Part shown: positions 8,160-16,906 of the stretch, in pieces | Position numbering within the stretch: position 1 is the first letter of the stretch | Layout of the letters: each line of letters begins with the position of its first letter | Assembly: GCF_016864575.1 (NCBI RefSeq) | Contig: NZ_CP044125.1 | Coordinates: 620,001 to 684,000 of the forward strand | Origin: Rhizobium sp. BG4 | GTDB lineage: Bacteria > Pseudomonadota > Alphaproteobacteria > Rhizobiales > Rhizobiaceae | DNA length: 64,000 bases | Reading direction: 5' to 3' | Notes under the pieces: generated by a model | What the model was told of the DNA's origin: nothing | The model's input: the letters and a program-made list of their open reading frames with translations, nothing else | The model's database searches: none | Position numbers and translations under genes: made by a program

Positions 8160-9512
8160 ATGACGGCTGACAAGATGCACGGCAAAGCTGCAACTGACGA
8201 GCCCTGGATCGAAATCATGCTTGTCGGCATGAACGGCGACCTGCGCGGCAAGCGCATTCCGCTCGATGCACAGAAGAAGGTCTGGGCCGGCGAGGTGCGC
8301 CTGCCCTCCTCGACGCAGTCGCTGGATATCTGGGGCGACGACAATGACGACATTACCGGCCTGTCGCTGACGATCGGCGATCCCGACGGCCTTTGCATCC
8401 CCGACCAGCGCAGCCTGGCACCGCTGCCCTGGGCGCCCGAGGGCTCCATGCAGGTGCTGGCGACGATGCACGAATTCGACGGCAGCCCGAGCTTCATGGA
8501 TCCGCGCGCCATCCTGGCTTCGGTGCTGAAGCGTTATGACGAGCGCGGATTGACGCCCGTCGTCGCCACCGAGCTGGAATTCTACGTGGTGGAACAGGAC
8601 TGGCTGGAGACCGGCCGCCCCTCCCCGCCGAAGAAGCTGACCTATCGCGGCGAGCCGAACGGCTACCAGCTCTACGACATGGGCGCGACGGATGCGCTCG
8701 ACGACTATCTCAAGACCGTGCGCGGCTATGCGAGCACGATGGAACTGCCTGCCGATGCGACGACGGCGGAATTCGGCCCCGGCCAGTTCGAGATCAATCT
8801 GCTGCACCGGCCGGATGCGCTGGCAGCCGCAGACGACTGCATCTATCTGAAGCGCGTCGCCGAGCAGGCAGCGAAGCGGCACGACCTGAAATCCACCTGC
8901 ATGGCCAAGCCCTATTCCGACCATGCCGGTTCCGGCCTGCATGTGCATGCGAGCATCGTCGACAAGGATGGCCGCAACATTCTGGACGCCAAGGGCGGCG
9001 AGCCTAAGTTGCTGAAGTCAGTCACCGCGGGCATGCTGAAATCGATGCGCGAGGCGCAGCTGGTCTTCGCGCCCTTCGCCAATTCCTACCGCCGCTTTCA
9101 GCCGGGGTCGTTTGCGCCTGTTGATCTCACCTGGGGTTATGGGCATCGCGGCACGGCGATCCGCATCCCGGATATGAATGGCCCGGCGGCCCGTGTCGAG
9201 CATCGCGTCGCCGGAGCCGACGCCAATCCCTATCTGCTGCTGGCAGCAATCCTCGGCGGCATGCTGTTTGGTCTCGACGGCGATCTCGACCCGGGCGAAG
9301 AGACGACGCCTTCGCATGTGCCTGAGAATACCGAGCGGCTGACGCATGATTTCCTGACGGCGGTTGAAGCCTTCCGCGCATCGCCCTTCATCAAGGATGT
9401 CTTCGGCGCGCGCTATCAGAAGCTCTACGGCGATACGAAATACAAGGAAGCGCTGGCCCATCTGCGCACCGTGTCTGATTTCGACTACCGCACCTACTTG
9501 CCGCGCATCTAG
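8160..9512 (+). CDS. puuA: Glutamine synthetase family protein, PuuA-like (gamma-glutamylputrescine synthetase)
   Basis: This 450-residue cytoplasmic enzyme ligates glutamate to an amine using ATP. The GS catalytic domain is plain: ATELEFYVVEQ, TAEFGPGQFEINL, KPYSDHAGSGLHVHASI, FANSYRRFQPGSFAPVD and RIPDMNGPAARVEHRVAGAD supply metal, ATP and glutamate ligands. It lacks the adenylylation tyrosine context and architecture of GlnA, so it belongs to the PuuA/GlnA3 side branch. ATG 8160 is preceded by AGAGGGG with suitable spacing. It is divergent from the putrescine-type aminotransferase, which supports a role in polyamine or monoamine use. The exact amine substrate is inferred. Confidence 0.8.
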   Translation: MTADKMHGKAATDEPWIEIMLVGMNGDLRGKRIPLDAQKKVWAGEVRLPSSTQSLDIWGDDNDDITGLSLTIGDPDGLCIPDQRSLAPLPWAPEGSMQVLATMHEFDGSPSFMDPRAILASVLKRYDERGLTPVVATELEFYVVEQDWLETGRPSPPKKLTYRGEPNGYQLYDMGATDALDDYLKTVRGYASTMELPADATTAEFGPGQFEINLLHRPDALAAADDCIYLKRVAEQAAKRHDLKSTCMAKPYSDHAGSGLHVHASIVDKDGRNILDAKGGEPKLLKSVTAGMLKSMREAQLVFAPFANSYRRFQPGSFAPVDLTWGYGHRGTAIRIPDMNGPAARVEHRVAGADANPYLLLAAILGGMLFGLDGDLDPGEETTPSHVPENTERLTHDFLTAVEAFRASPFIKDVFGARYQKLYGDTKYKEALAHLRTVSDFDYRTYLPRI

Positions 9513-10453
9513 GCGGCAGGCTCCCGCCGTTCCGTCTCGTCGTTCTGCGCGGCGAGACCCTGCCTGACGAGAACCTTCAGCTCTTCCGGGTGCAGCTGCA
9601 GGCGGATGTCGCGCTCAAGCGGCAGCAATTCGCCATCCATGACGCAATTGGATTTGGCGCGCATCTTCGGGAAATGCAGATGCACCTCGGCCGGATGCAT
9701 CACCATGACATCAGCGTTATCGCGGACCTTGCCGCGCAGCATATCGAAGGCGAGCCTCGCGACGCCCATCGGCCGCAGCGGCTTCGCAGTATAGAAGCCG
9801 AGTTCGCCGCTGCGCAGATTGTCGGCATAGAGCAGCGCGTTTTCGCCGAAGGGATTGTTGGAGACCGAGACTGCCGAGACGCGGCGGCGCTCGCGGACAC
9901 CCAGCGCCTCGAACTCGACCTCGAATTCCGGCGGGTTCATCACCACGCCGAAGGCGGCGCGGGTGCTGGCGCGCATCTTTCCGAGGCGGGAGCGGAAGCT
10001 GTAGGAATTGCGGTAGCGCACCATGCGGGCGTGAAGACCGGCGGAGAACTGGTGGATGAAGGGGCGGCCGTTGGCGCTGGCGATATCGACGTGATCGACC
10101 TCGCCGAAGGCCAGCGTATCCAGCGCCTGCCAGATATCGAGCGGCACTTTCAGCGAGCGGGCGAAAAGGTTCATCGTGCCGGCAGGGATGACGCCGAGCG
10201 CAACGCCGTTCTTCCAGGCGATCGAGGCAGCCGCCGAAATCGTGCCGTCGCCGCCACCGGCAACGATGCCGTCGATATCGTCGCGGCGGGCGGCGCGTTC
10301 CATGGCCGGAACGATCTCCTTGCCGGGAAAAACGATGGCTTCGAAGTCATGGCCAGCCTCGCGGAATGTCGCCTCGGCCTGCCGCTCATAGGCTTCCATA
10401 TCCGTGGTGCGGAACGTGCCACCATCCTTGTTAAAAAAACCGACAAGCTTCAT
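9509..10453 (-). CDS. Diacylglycerol kinase catalytic-domain protein (YegS/BmrU-like lipid kinase)
   Basis: This 314-residue protein starts MKLVGFFNKDGGTF. It carries the hallmark GIVAGGGDGTISAAAS nucleotide-binding motif (residues about 70-85), the GVIPAGTMNLFARSL segment and the C-terminal NCVMDGELLP motif of the DAGK/YegS family. Such enzymes phosphorylate lipids such as diacylglycerol or sphingoid bases at the membrane. ATG 10453 is chosen because family members begin close to the first beta strand; an earlier in-frame start at 10564 would add a basic, unconserved stretch. The stop overlaps that of the convergent puuA-like gene by 3 bases. Confidence 0.8.
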   Translation of the reverse strand: MKLVGFFNKDGGTFRTTDMEAYERQAEATFREAGHDFEAIVFPGKEIVPAMERAARRDDIDGIVAGGGDGTISAAASIAWKNGVALGVIPAGTMNLFARSLKVPLDIWQALDTLAFGEVDHVDIASANGRPFIHQFSAGLHARMVRYRNSYSFRSRLGKMRASTRAAFGVVMNPPEFEVEFEALGVRERRRVSAVSVSNNPFGENALLYADNLRSGELGFYTAKPLRPMGVARLAFDMLRGKVRDNADVMVMHPAEVHLHFPKMRAKSNCVMDGELLPLERDIRLQLHPEELKVLVRQGLAAQNDETERREPAA

Positions 10454-10755
10454 GCGGTATCCATGCCCCCACGGCGAATTGCAAATCACAGCTAGAGATG
10501 GTTTTGCGATAGGCGATTTCAAGCGCGCAGCTAGTTTGCGCAGTGCGGCGGCAAGCCTTGGCAAATGCTAATAATGCAATGGACGTATGCCGATAACAGG
10601 ACGCTGCACTGCAAAAAATGCACTCGACGCTCTGCCGCCAATCAGGGATAGAATGCAAAATGGAGGCACGTACCTCCCTTCCCGCCATAGACAGGCCGAC
10701 ACCGGAGCCGAACGCTTCCGGTGAACCGCTTTTGATACATGCCCAAGGAGCTCCC
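10454..10755. other. Intergenic region between lipid kinase and MFS exporter genes
   Basis: This 302-base divergent control region has no convincing gene. It contains GGAGG/CCTCC arms separated by 6 bases (near 10662-10677) and CACCGGA/TCCGGTG arms further downstream, either of which could form a leader hairpin ahead of the MFS gene. The frame of the MFS protein stays open upstream to 10618, but the extra residues look unlike a transporter N terminus. Confidence 0.5.
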
Positions 10756-11973
10756 GTGAGCCAGATCGCCGTAGACGATTCCCTCGATGCACCGATTGCG
10801 GAGGCGCCTTCGCCGATGGCGGTCGCGCTGGTGCAGCTGGCGCTTGCCTGCGGCGGCTTCGGCATCGGCACGGGTGAATTCGCGATCATGGGTCTGCTGC
10901 CGAATGTGGCAGGCACCTTCTCGGTCACCACCCCGCAGGCGGGTTACGTGATCAGCGCCTATGCGCTCGGCGTCGTCATCGGCGCGCCGGTCATCGCCGT
11001 GCTTGCGGCGAAGATGGCGCGGCGCTCGCTGCTTCTACTGCTGATGGGCATCTTCGCCGTCGGCAATATCCTCAGCGCCATGGCGCCGACCTTCGAGAGC
11101 TTCACGCTGCTGCGCTTCATCACCGGCCTGCCGCATGGCGCCTATTTCGGCGTGGCGGCGATCGTCGCCGCGTCGATGGTGCCGGTTCACAAGCGGGCGC
11201 GCGCCGTCGGCCGCGTCATGCTCGGCCTGACGATCGCCACGCTGCTCGGCACGCCGCTTGCCACTTTCTTCGGCCAGTCGCTCGACTGGCGCATCGCCTT
11301 CACCACCGTCGGCGTCATCGGCCTCGTGACCGTGGCGCTGATCTGGTACTACGTGCCGCGCGATCAGGTGGAGGAAGGTGCAAGCTTCATGCGCGAACTC
11401 GGCGCCTTCAAGCGCCCGCAGGTGCTGCTGACGCTCGCCATTGCCGCTGTCGGTTACGGCGGCATGTTCGCGATGTTCAGCTATATCGCCGATACGACGA
11501 TGAAGGTGGCGATGCTGCCGGCCAGCATGGTGGCTGTGATGATGGTGCTGTTCGGCATCGGCATGAATGTCGGCAACGTGCTCGGCTCCTGGCTCGCCGA
11601 CAAGTCGCTGATGGGCACGATCGGCGGCTCGCTGATCTTCAACATCGTCGTGCTCAGCTGCTTCTCGCTGACGGCCGCCAATCCGGTCATGCTCGCCGCC
11701 TGCGTGTTCCTGACGGGCTGCGGCTTTGCGGCGGGCCCTGCCCTGCAGACCCGCCTGATGGATGTTGCCGCCGATGCGCAGACGCTGGCGGCCGCTTCCA
11801 ATCACTCGGCCTTCAATATCGCCAATGCGCTCGGCGCCTGGCTCGGCGGCCTGGTCATCGCCTGGGGCTACGGTTACGCCTCGACGGGCTATGTCGGCGC
11901 CTTCCTGTCGTTCCTCGGTATCTTCGTCTTCGCGGCGTCGCTACGCCTGGAGCGCCGCAGCCGCAGCGCCTGA
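10756..11973 (+). CDS. Major facilitator superfamily transporter (AraJ/YdhP-type exporter)
   Basis: This 405-residue inner-membrane protein has about 12 hydrophobic helices. It contains FGIGTGEFAIMGLLPN in helix 1, AYALGVVIGAPVIAVLAAKMARR (the helix 2-3 loop motif of MFS drug/sugar exporters) and FITGLPHGAYFGVAAI, all characteristic of the DHA1 AraJ/YdhP/PbuE group. These export sugars, purines or small drugs; the substrate cannot be assigned. GTG 10756 is selected because AAGGAG at 10745-10750 lies 5 bases upstream. Its last 33 bases overlap the convergent HxlR regulator gene, which might influence its expression. Confidence 0.85.
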   Translation: MSQIAVDDSLDAPIAEAPSPMAVALVQLALACGGFGIGTGEFAIMGLLPNVAGTFSVTTPQAGYVISAYALGVVIGAPVIAVLAAKMARRSLLLLLMGIFAVGNILSAMAPTFESFTLLRFITGLPHGAYFGVAAIVAASMVPVHKRARAVGRVMLGLTIATLLGTPLATFFGQSLDWRIAFTTVGVIGLVTVALIWYYVPRDQVEEGASFMRELGAFKRPQVLLTLAIAAVGYGGMFAMFSYIADTTMKVAMLPASMVAVMMVLFGIGMNVGNVLGSWLADKSLMGTIGGSLIFNIVVLSCFSLTAANPVMLAACVFLTGCGFAAGPALQTRLMDVAADAQTLAAASNHSAFNIANALGAWLGGLVIAWGYGYASTGYVGAFLSFLGIFVFAASLRLERRSRSA

Positions 11974-12336
11974 GGCTTCGCGCAATTCCATGCCATCGGG
12001 GCGGCAGAACACATGTTCGTCGCCCCAGGCAGCCAGCGCCCGGATGACCGGCTTCAGCGTCTCGCCGAGCGGCGTCATCGTATATTCGACGCGCGGCGGC
12101 ACGACCGGATAGACCTTTCGCGAGACCAGCCCGCAATCTTCGAGCTCGCGCAGCTGCTTGGTCAGCATGCGCTGCGTCACCGCCGGAAGCTTTCGGCGCA
12201 GCTCGTTGAAGCGCAGCGTTCCGTCCATCAGATGGAACAGGATGACGCCCTTCCATTTGCCATCGAGAAAGCTCAACGTCGCCTCCACCGGGCAGCCGGG
12301 GAAGTTCTTCGTCAGCTTGGCGCGGGGCAGAGACAT
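11941..12336 (-). CDS. HxlR-family transcriptional regulator
   Basis: This 131-residue winged helix-turn-helix regulator begins MSLPRAKLTKNFPGCPVEAT, with the single conserved cysteine (Cys15) used for redox or electrophile sensing in HypR/YodB/QorR-like members. The DNA-binding core spans about residues 25-95 (LDGKWKGVILFHLMDG, LRFNELRRKL, ITQRMLTKQLRELE-like helix, wing VEYTMTPLGETL). It is divergent from an alcohol dehydrogenase/quinone reductase-like gene, a classic HxlR/QorR arrangement in which the regulator represses itself and the oxidoreductase until quinone or aldehyde stress. An inverted repeat lies 7 bases before its start codon. Confidence 0.9.
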   Translation of the reverse strand: MSLPRAKLTKNFPGCPVEATLSFLDGKWKGVILFHLMDGTLRFNELRRKLPAVTQRMLTKQLRELEDCGLVSRKVYPVVPPRVEYTMTPLGETLKPVIRALAAWGDEHVFCRPDGMELREASGAAAAALQA

Positions 12337-12342
12337 TTGACG

Positions 12343-12358
12343 GTATCCTTTTGGGTAC
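12343..12358. promoter_or_regulatory. Candidate HxlR operator (inverted repeat)
   Basis: GTATCC at 12343-12348 and GGGTAC at 12353-12358 form an inverted repeat with one mismatch around TTTT. The site lies between the divergent HxlR regulator and oxidoreductase genes, where an autorepressor would bind. Assignment to this regulator is inferred from position and symmetry. Confidence 0.5.
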
Positions 12359-12439
12359 TACGTACAGAATTTGTGCATTCTTGCGTTAACAGAGCATAAG
12401 ACGCATCTAGCCACTGTGCAACAAACACAGGAGTTTCCC

Positions 12440-13453
12440 ATGCGCGCCGTCGCCTACAAGACCCCACAGCCGATCGCGGCAGAAACCTCGCTCGTCGATG
12501 TCGAGCTACCCGTTCCCGAGGCCACGGGGCATGACCTGCTGGTCGAGATCAAGGCCGTCTCCGTCAACCCTGTCGATGTCAAGATCCGCGCCAATGTCGC
12601 GCCGCCCTCCGGCGAGCTGAAGGTCATCGGCTGGGATGCGGCCGGTGTCGTTAAGGCCGTCGGCCCCGATGTAACGCTGTTCCAGCCGGGCGACGAGGTA
12701 TTCTATGCCGGTTCGATCACCCGCCCCGGCTCCAATGCCGAATTCCATCTCGTCGATGAGCGCATCGTCGGCCGCAAGCCGAAGACGCTCGATTTTGCCG
12801 CAGCGGCCGCCCTGCCGCTGACCTCGATCACCGCCTATGAGGCGCTGTTCGACCGGCTGAAGGTGCAGGATGCCGTACAGGGTGCCGCCCCTTCCCTGCT
12901 CGTCATCGGCGGCGCCGGCGGCGTCGGCTCGATCACCATCCAGATCGCCCGCGCGCTGACCGATCTGACCATCATCGCCACCGCTTCGCGTCCGGAAACG
13001 CAGGAGTGGGTGAAGGAACTCGGCGCCCATCATGTGATCGACCATTCGAAGCCGATCGCCGCGCAGGTGGCCGCCCTTGGTATCGGCGCACCGGGCTTCG
13101 TCTTCTCGACCACCAATACCGACCAGCATCTGGCCGAAATCGTCGAGGTGATCGCACCGCAGGGCCGGTTCGCGCTGATCGACGATCCCAAGGTGCTCGA
13201 CATCATGCCTTTCAAGCGCAAGGCGATCTCGGTGCATTGGGAGCTGATGTTCACCCGGCCGATCTTCGGCACGCCTGACATGATCGAGCAGCACAAGCTT
13301 CTCAACAGGATTTCAGAGCTCGTCGATGCCGGGAAAATCCGCACGACGCTGACCGACACGGTCGGCACGATCAACGCCGCGAACCTGAAGAAGGCGCATG
13401 CGATGATCGAGACCGGCAAGACCAAGGGCAAGGTCGTTCTGGCAGGTTTCTGA
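12440..13453 (+). CDS. Zinc-type alcohol dehydrogenase-like / quinone oxidoreductase family protein
   Basis: This 337-residue medium-chain dehydrogenase/reductase starts MRAVAYKTPQPI. The N-terminal GroES-like domain contains VSVNPVDVKIRANV and GWDAAGVVKAVGPDVTLFQPGDEVF, and the nucleotide-binding domain has SLLVIGGAGGVGSITIQIAR (residues about 155-175). The structural and catalytic zinc cysteines of true alcohol dehydrogenases are absent, so it belongs to the zinc-independent quinone reductase-like group (TIGR02817-type), probably NADPH dependent. AGGAG at 12429-12433 sits 6 bases before ATG 12440. Being divergent from an HxlR regulator, it is likely induced by quinones or reactive aldehydes. 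Confidence 0.85.
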   Translation: MRAVAYKTPQPIAAETSLVDVELPVPEATGHDLLVEIKAVSVNPVDVKIRANVAPPSGELKVIGWDAAGVVKAVGPDVTLFQPGDEVFYAGSITRPGSNAEFHLVDERIVGRKPKTLDFAAAAALPLTSITAYEALFDRLKVQDAVQGAAPSLLVIGGAGGVGSITIQIARALTDLTIIATASRPETQEWVKELGAHHVIDHSKPIAAQVAALGIGAPGFVFSTTNTDQHLAEIVEVIAPQGRFALIDDPKVLDIMPFKRKAISVHWELMFTRPIFGTPDMIEQHKLLNRISELVDAGKIRTTLTDTVGTINAANLKKAHAMIETGKTKGKVVLAGF

Positions 13454-13496
13454 CCGGCGTCTCGCCCGGAAATATCCGGTAAATCATAATCGCAAA

Positions 13497-13524
13497 GAAT
13501 GCCGCGCCGGATGGTGCGGCATTC
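13497..13524. terminator. Hairpin after the oxidoreductase gene
   Basis: GAATGCCGC at 13497-13505 pairs perfectly with GCGGCATTC at 13516-13524 around a 10-base loop, 44 bases after the upstream stop codon. No T run follows directly, although TTTTTT occurs about 27 bases later, so it may be a weak terminator or an RNA 3' end stabiliser. Confidence 0.5.
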
Positions 13525-13631
13525 TGCCATTAAGCACATATCCCAGTTGACTTTTTTAGCATTCAGGACCACCTGTTCCTGACGCGGACGGCGCTGCGCC
13601 GGACGCGGATATCAACGGAGCCATCATCACG

Positions 13632-13688
13632 ATGCCAAGCGACAGTAGCAGTCGATTGCCTTTGCCGTACGCGGCCCTTTCGCGCTGA
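13632..13688 (+). CDS. Possible leader peptide upstream of mgtE
   Basis: A short frame of 18 codons begins at ATG 13632 with GGAG at 13617-13620 (11-base spacing) and ends at TGA 13686-13688, 60 bases before mgtE. Its residues, MPSDSSSRLPLPYAALSR, are rich in proline, serine and charged residues. In enterobacteria, Mg2+ transporter genes are controlled by short proline/acid-rich leader peptides (MgtL, MgtP). The similarity here is in style only, so this is a hypothesis. Confidence 0.25.
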   Translation: MPSDSSSRLPLPYAALSR

Positions 13689-13748
13689 CCTGGATGCTCC
13701 GGGCTCGCCCGATCGGACGCTACGGCGGATCGACGGAAAGGCGAGCTA

Positions 13749-15122
13749 ATGAATATCAATCGCTTCCCCCTGCGGGCCGGCAATGCCGCGCGCGCTTTCA
13801 TGACCAACAATAAGGTTGCGACCATCGCCGAACGCGTCGAGTCGCTGAATGCACTCGCCCCGGCCGAGGTTTCTCGCATCCTGTCGCGTATGCCGCAGGA
13901 GTATGCGGTCAACATTCTCGACCGGCCGGAACTGCGCAACGCCTCCACCGTGCTGGCGCTGATGGACCGCGCCGATGCCGCACGCCTGCTGCACGGCATG
14001 TCGAACGACCGTGTCGCCGACGTTCTGCTGGAGCTCGACACCGACACCCGCACCCGGCTGTTCAACAGCCTGGAAGAGCCGGTGCGCGTCGCTATCCAGC
14101 ACCTGATGGGCTATCCGGCCCGCACCGCAGGCAGCATCATGACGACCGAGTTCGTCAGCGTGCCCGGCAACTGGACGGTCGAGCAGACGCTTGCGCATGT
14201 GCGCCATGTCGAGCGCTCGCGCGAGACGGTCTATGCGATCTATGTGCTGGATGAGAATTCGGGCGCGCTGCTGCATGTCGTGACGCTGCGCCGCCTGATC
14301 ACCGGCGAGCCCGATGCCTCGATCCTGACCGTCGCCCAGAAGGGCACGCCGGTTGCCGCCGATCCGCTGATGAAGCAGGAGGACGTGGCACGGCTGATCC
14401 GCAAGCACGACCTGCTGGCGCTGCCCGTCGTCGACGATCATGGCCTGATCCTCGGCATCGTCACCGTCGACGACGTGATCGATACGATGATCGCCGATAC
14501 GACCGATGGCGCCCAGCGCTTCGGCGGCATGGAGGCCCTCGGCAAGCCCTATATGAAGATCAGCTTCGGCGGCATGATCCGCAAGCGCGCCGGCTGGCTC
14601 TGTGCCCTCTTCCTTGGCGAGATGCTGACGGCGAGCGCCATGCAGCATTTCGAAGGAGAGCTAGAGAAGGCCGTCGTGCTGACGCTGTTCATCCCGCTGA
14701 TCATGAGCTCCGGCGGCAATTCCGGCTCGCAGGCGACATCGCTGATCATCCGGGCGCTGGCCGTCGGCGAGCTGAAGCTTTCGGACTGGTGGAAGGTGCT
14801 GCTGCGCGAACTGCCGACCGGCGTCGTGCTCGGCGCCATCCTCGGCCTCGTCGGCATGCTGCGCGTGTTCTTCTGGCAGAGCGCCGGGCTCTACGATTAC
14901 GGCCCGCACTGGGTTCTGGTCGGGATCACGGTATTTGCAGCGCTGATCGGCATTGTCACCTTCGGTTCCGTATCGGGCTCGATGCTGCCCTTCGTGCTGC
15001 AGCGGCTGAAGCTCGATCCGGCAACGGCATCGGCTCCGTTCGTGGCAACGCTCGTCGATGTGACCGGCCTGGTGATCTACTTCTCGGTCGCCCTGATGAT
15101 CCTCACCGGGACGCTTCTCTAG
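13749..15122 (+). CDS. mgtE: Magnesium transporter MgtE
   Basis: This 457-residue inner-membrane Mg2+ channel has the full MgtE layout. A superhelical N domain (about 20-125, LSRMPQEYAVNILDRPELRN) is followed by a CBS pair (about 130-260, AGSIMTTEFVSVPGNWTVEQ then LALPVVDDHGLILGIVTVDD) and five transmembrane helices (about 285-457) containing IPLIMSSGGNSGSQATSL, the conserved pore segment. The cytosolic domains sense Mg2+ and close the pore when Mg2+ is plentiful. The gene stands alone with an upstream region of about 295 bases that may hold a regulated leader. Its end overlaps the convergent ABC ATPase gene by 20 bases. Confidence 0.93.
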   Translation: MNINRFPLRAGNAARAFMTNNKVATIAERVESLNALAPAEVSRILSRMPQEYAVNILDRPELRNASTVLALMDRADAARLLHGMSNDRVADVLLELDTDTRTRLFNSLEEPVRVAIQHLMGYPARTAGSIMTTEFVSVPGNWTVEQTLAHVRHVERSRETVYAIYVLDENSGALLHVVTLRRLITGEPDASILTVAQKGTPVAADPLMKQEDVARLIRKHDLLALPVVDDHGLILGIVTVDDVIDTMIADTTDGAQRFGGMEALGKPYMKISFGGMIRKRAGWLCALFLGEMLTASAMQHFEGELEKAVVLTLFIPLIMSSGGNSGSQATSLIIRALAVGELKLSDWWKVLLRELPTGVVLGAILGLVGMLRVFFWQSAGLYDYGPHWVLVGITVFAALIGIVTFGSVSGSMLPFVLQRLKLDPATASAPFVATLVDVTGLVIYFSVALMILTGTLL

Positions 15123-15912
15123 AAGCGATCGGCAGGCAGAGCGGCGTGCCGTCCACCGGGTGCGGCACGACCGCCGCATCCACTCCGAACACCGCCTTTA
15201 TCAGCTCCGGCGTCAACAGCGCGCCGGGGCTTCCTGCTGCGTGGATGCCGCCATCGGCAACGGCGATGATGTGATCGGCATATTGTGCCGCATGGTTCAG
15301 GTCGTGGACGACCATGACGACGGTGCGGCCGCGATTGCGGTTCAGGTCGCGCAGCAGTTCCAGCACTTCCAGCTGATGGGCGATATCGAGATAGGTGGTC
15401 GGCTCGTCGAGCAGCAGGATCGGCGTTTCCTGCGCCAGCGCCATGGCGATCCAGGCGCGCTGGCGCTGACCACCGGACAGACGGTCGAGCGGGCGAGAGG
15501 CGAGATCGGAAAGGCCGGTGGCCGCAAGCGCCCCATCGACGATCTCCTCGTCATGAACAGATGTGCGCGACAGCAGTCCCTTGTGCGGATGGCGGCCGAA
15601 GCGGCAGAGCTGGCGTACCGTCAGTCCATCAGGCGAGACGGGGCTTTGCGGCAGCAGCGCCAGCGCCTGGGCGATCGCCCTGCCCTGCATCGCCGAGATT
15701 TCCTTGCCATCGAGATAGACCGTTCCCGAAGCGGGTTCGATGATGCGGCCGAGTGCTTTCAGCAAGGTGGATTTGCCGCTGCCGTTGGCGCCGATCAAAG
15801 CGGTGATCTTGCCGTCGGGGATCGAGACATCGACATTCTCAAGCACGCGGATGGCCGCGTAGCCGAGCGTCAGCTTTTCTCCGGCAAGGCGGGATTGCAC
15901 GGCGCTATTCAT
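15103..15912 (-). CDS. fecE: Iron-siderophore/dicitrate ABC transporter ATP-binding protein (FecE-like)
   Basis: This 269-residue cytoplasmic ATPase energises ferric-chelate uptake. The Walker A GANGSGKST is at 41-49, the Q-loop sits in LALLPQSPVSPDGLTV, the signature is LSGGQRQRAWIAMALAQ, Walker B is ILLLDEPTTYLD and the switch histidine is in VVHDLNHAAQYADH. The YLDIAHQLEVLELLRDLN stretch is typical of the FecE/FhuC/FepC group. It overlaps the upstream permease gene by 8 bases and is the last gene of a four-gene operon (binding protein, two permeases, ATPase). The substrate is inferred from the FecB-like binding protein. Confidence 0.88.
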   Translation of the reverse strand: MNSAVQSRLAGEKLTLGYAAIRVLENVDVSIPDGKITALIGANGSGKSTLLKALGRIIEPASGTVYLDGKEISAMQGRAIAQALALLPQSPVSPDGLTVRQLCRFGRHPHKGLLSRTSVHDEEIVDGALAATGLSDLASRPLDRLSGGQRQRAWIAMALAQETPILLLDEPTTYLDIAHQLEVLELLRDLNRNRGRTVVMVVHDLNHAAQYADHIIAVADGGIHAAGSPGALLTPELIKAVFGVDAAVVPHPVDGTPLCLPIASREASR

Positions 15913-16906
15913 GGCGGCCGGTCTCCTTGATGAGCAGGAAAATCAGATAGGGACCGCCGATGACGGCGGCGGCGATGCCGGCCGGGATTTCGTTCGGCAG
16001 CGCCACAAGCCGCCCCGCCAGATCAGCGGCGGAGAGCGCGAGCGCCCCCATCAGCGCGCTGGCGGGAACGAGATGGCGCGCACGCGGGCCGACCATCAGC
16101 CGTGCCGCATGAGGCGCGAGCAGGCCGAGAAAGCCCATGCTGCCGACGCTGGCGACCGCACCGGCGCAGAGCAGGACGGAGACAACGATCAGGCCGCCGC
16201 GCAGCACTCCCGGCGACATGCCCAGACTGATCAGCGTATCGTCGCCGAAGCCCCCGGCATCGAGCCTGGCGGCGGCGATCAGGATCAGCGGCAGGCAGGC
16301 GACAAGCCACAGGCTGAGGATCAGCACATCGGCGGCGGAACTGCCATAGACGCTGCCCGCCAGCCAGACCATCGACTGGTCGGCGCGGGTCGGGAAGATC
16401 ACCATGACATATTGCATCAGCGCCTGGGCCAGCATGCCGAGCGCCACGCCGACGAGCGCCAGCGCCGCAATGCCGCCGCCGAACGCGCGGCCGATGACGA
16501 GCAGCAGACCGGCGCCGATGACGGCACCGAGAACCACACCCGACGGGATCGACCAGATCGCCCAGGCGGGCGGCGTCAGCATGCCCGCAAGGAAAGCGCC
16601 GAGACCGGCGCATTTGGTGATGCCGACGACATCCGGCGAGGCCAGTGGATTGCGCAAGGCGCCCTGCAGGAAGACACCCGCGAGACCGAAAGATGCGCCG
16701 GCGAGGATGGAAACGGCGACCCGCGGCGCCCGGTATTGCATCACGATGAAGGCATTCTTGCCACCGCCGATGCCATCGAGCACCTGGGCGATGCTGAGGG
16801 TGACGGCGCCAACGGTCATGCCAAGGATGGCGAGAACGGCGATCAGGACGGCGATGGTGAGGCAGACCGTCAGTGCCCGGCTATTTCTTGCGGCAAGCGC
16901 ACTCAT
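15905..16906 (-). CDS. fecD: Iron ABC transporter permease (FecD/FecCD family)
   Basis: This 333-residue membrane protein of the BtuC/FecCD family has about 9-10 helices. It contains the family segments QYRAPRVAVSILAGASFGLAG, LQGALRNPLASPDVVGI and GSMGFLGLLAPHAARLMVG, the last contacting the ATPase. It overlaps the neighbouring permease by 4 bases and the ATPase by 8, so the operon is translationally coupled. It should pair with the other permease as a heterodimeric channel in the inner membrane. Confidence 0.88.
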   Translation of the reverse strand: MSALAARNSRALTVCLTIAVLIAVLAILGMTVGAVTLSIAQVLDGIGGGKNAFIVMQYRAPRVAVSILAGASFGLAGVFLQGALRNPLASPDVVGITKCAGLGAFLAGMLTPPAWAIWSIPSGVVLGAVIGAGLLLVIGRAFGGGIAALALVGVALGMLAQALMQYVMVIFPTRADQSMVWLAGSVYGSSAADVLILSLWLVACLPLILIAAARLDAGGFGDDTLISLGMSPGVLRGGLIVVSVLLCAGAVASVGSMGFLGLLAPHAARLMVGPRARHLVPASALMGALALSAADLAGRLVALPNEIPAGIAAAVIGGPYLIFLLIKETGRHE

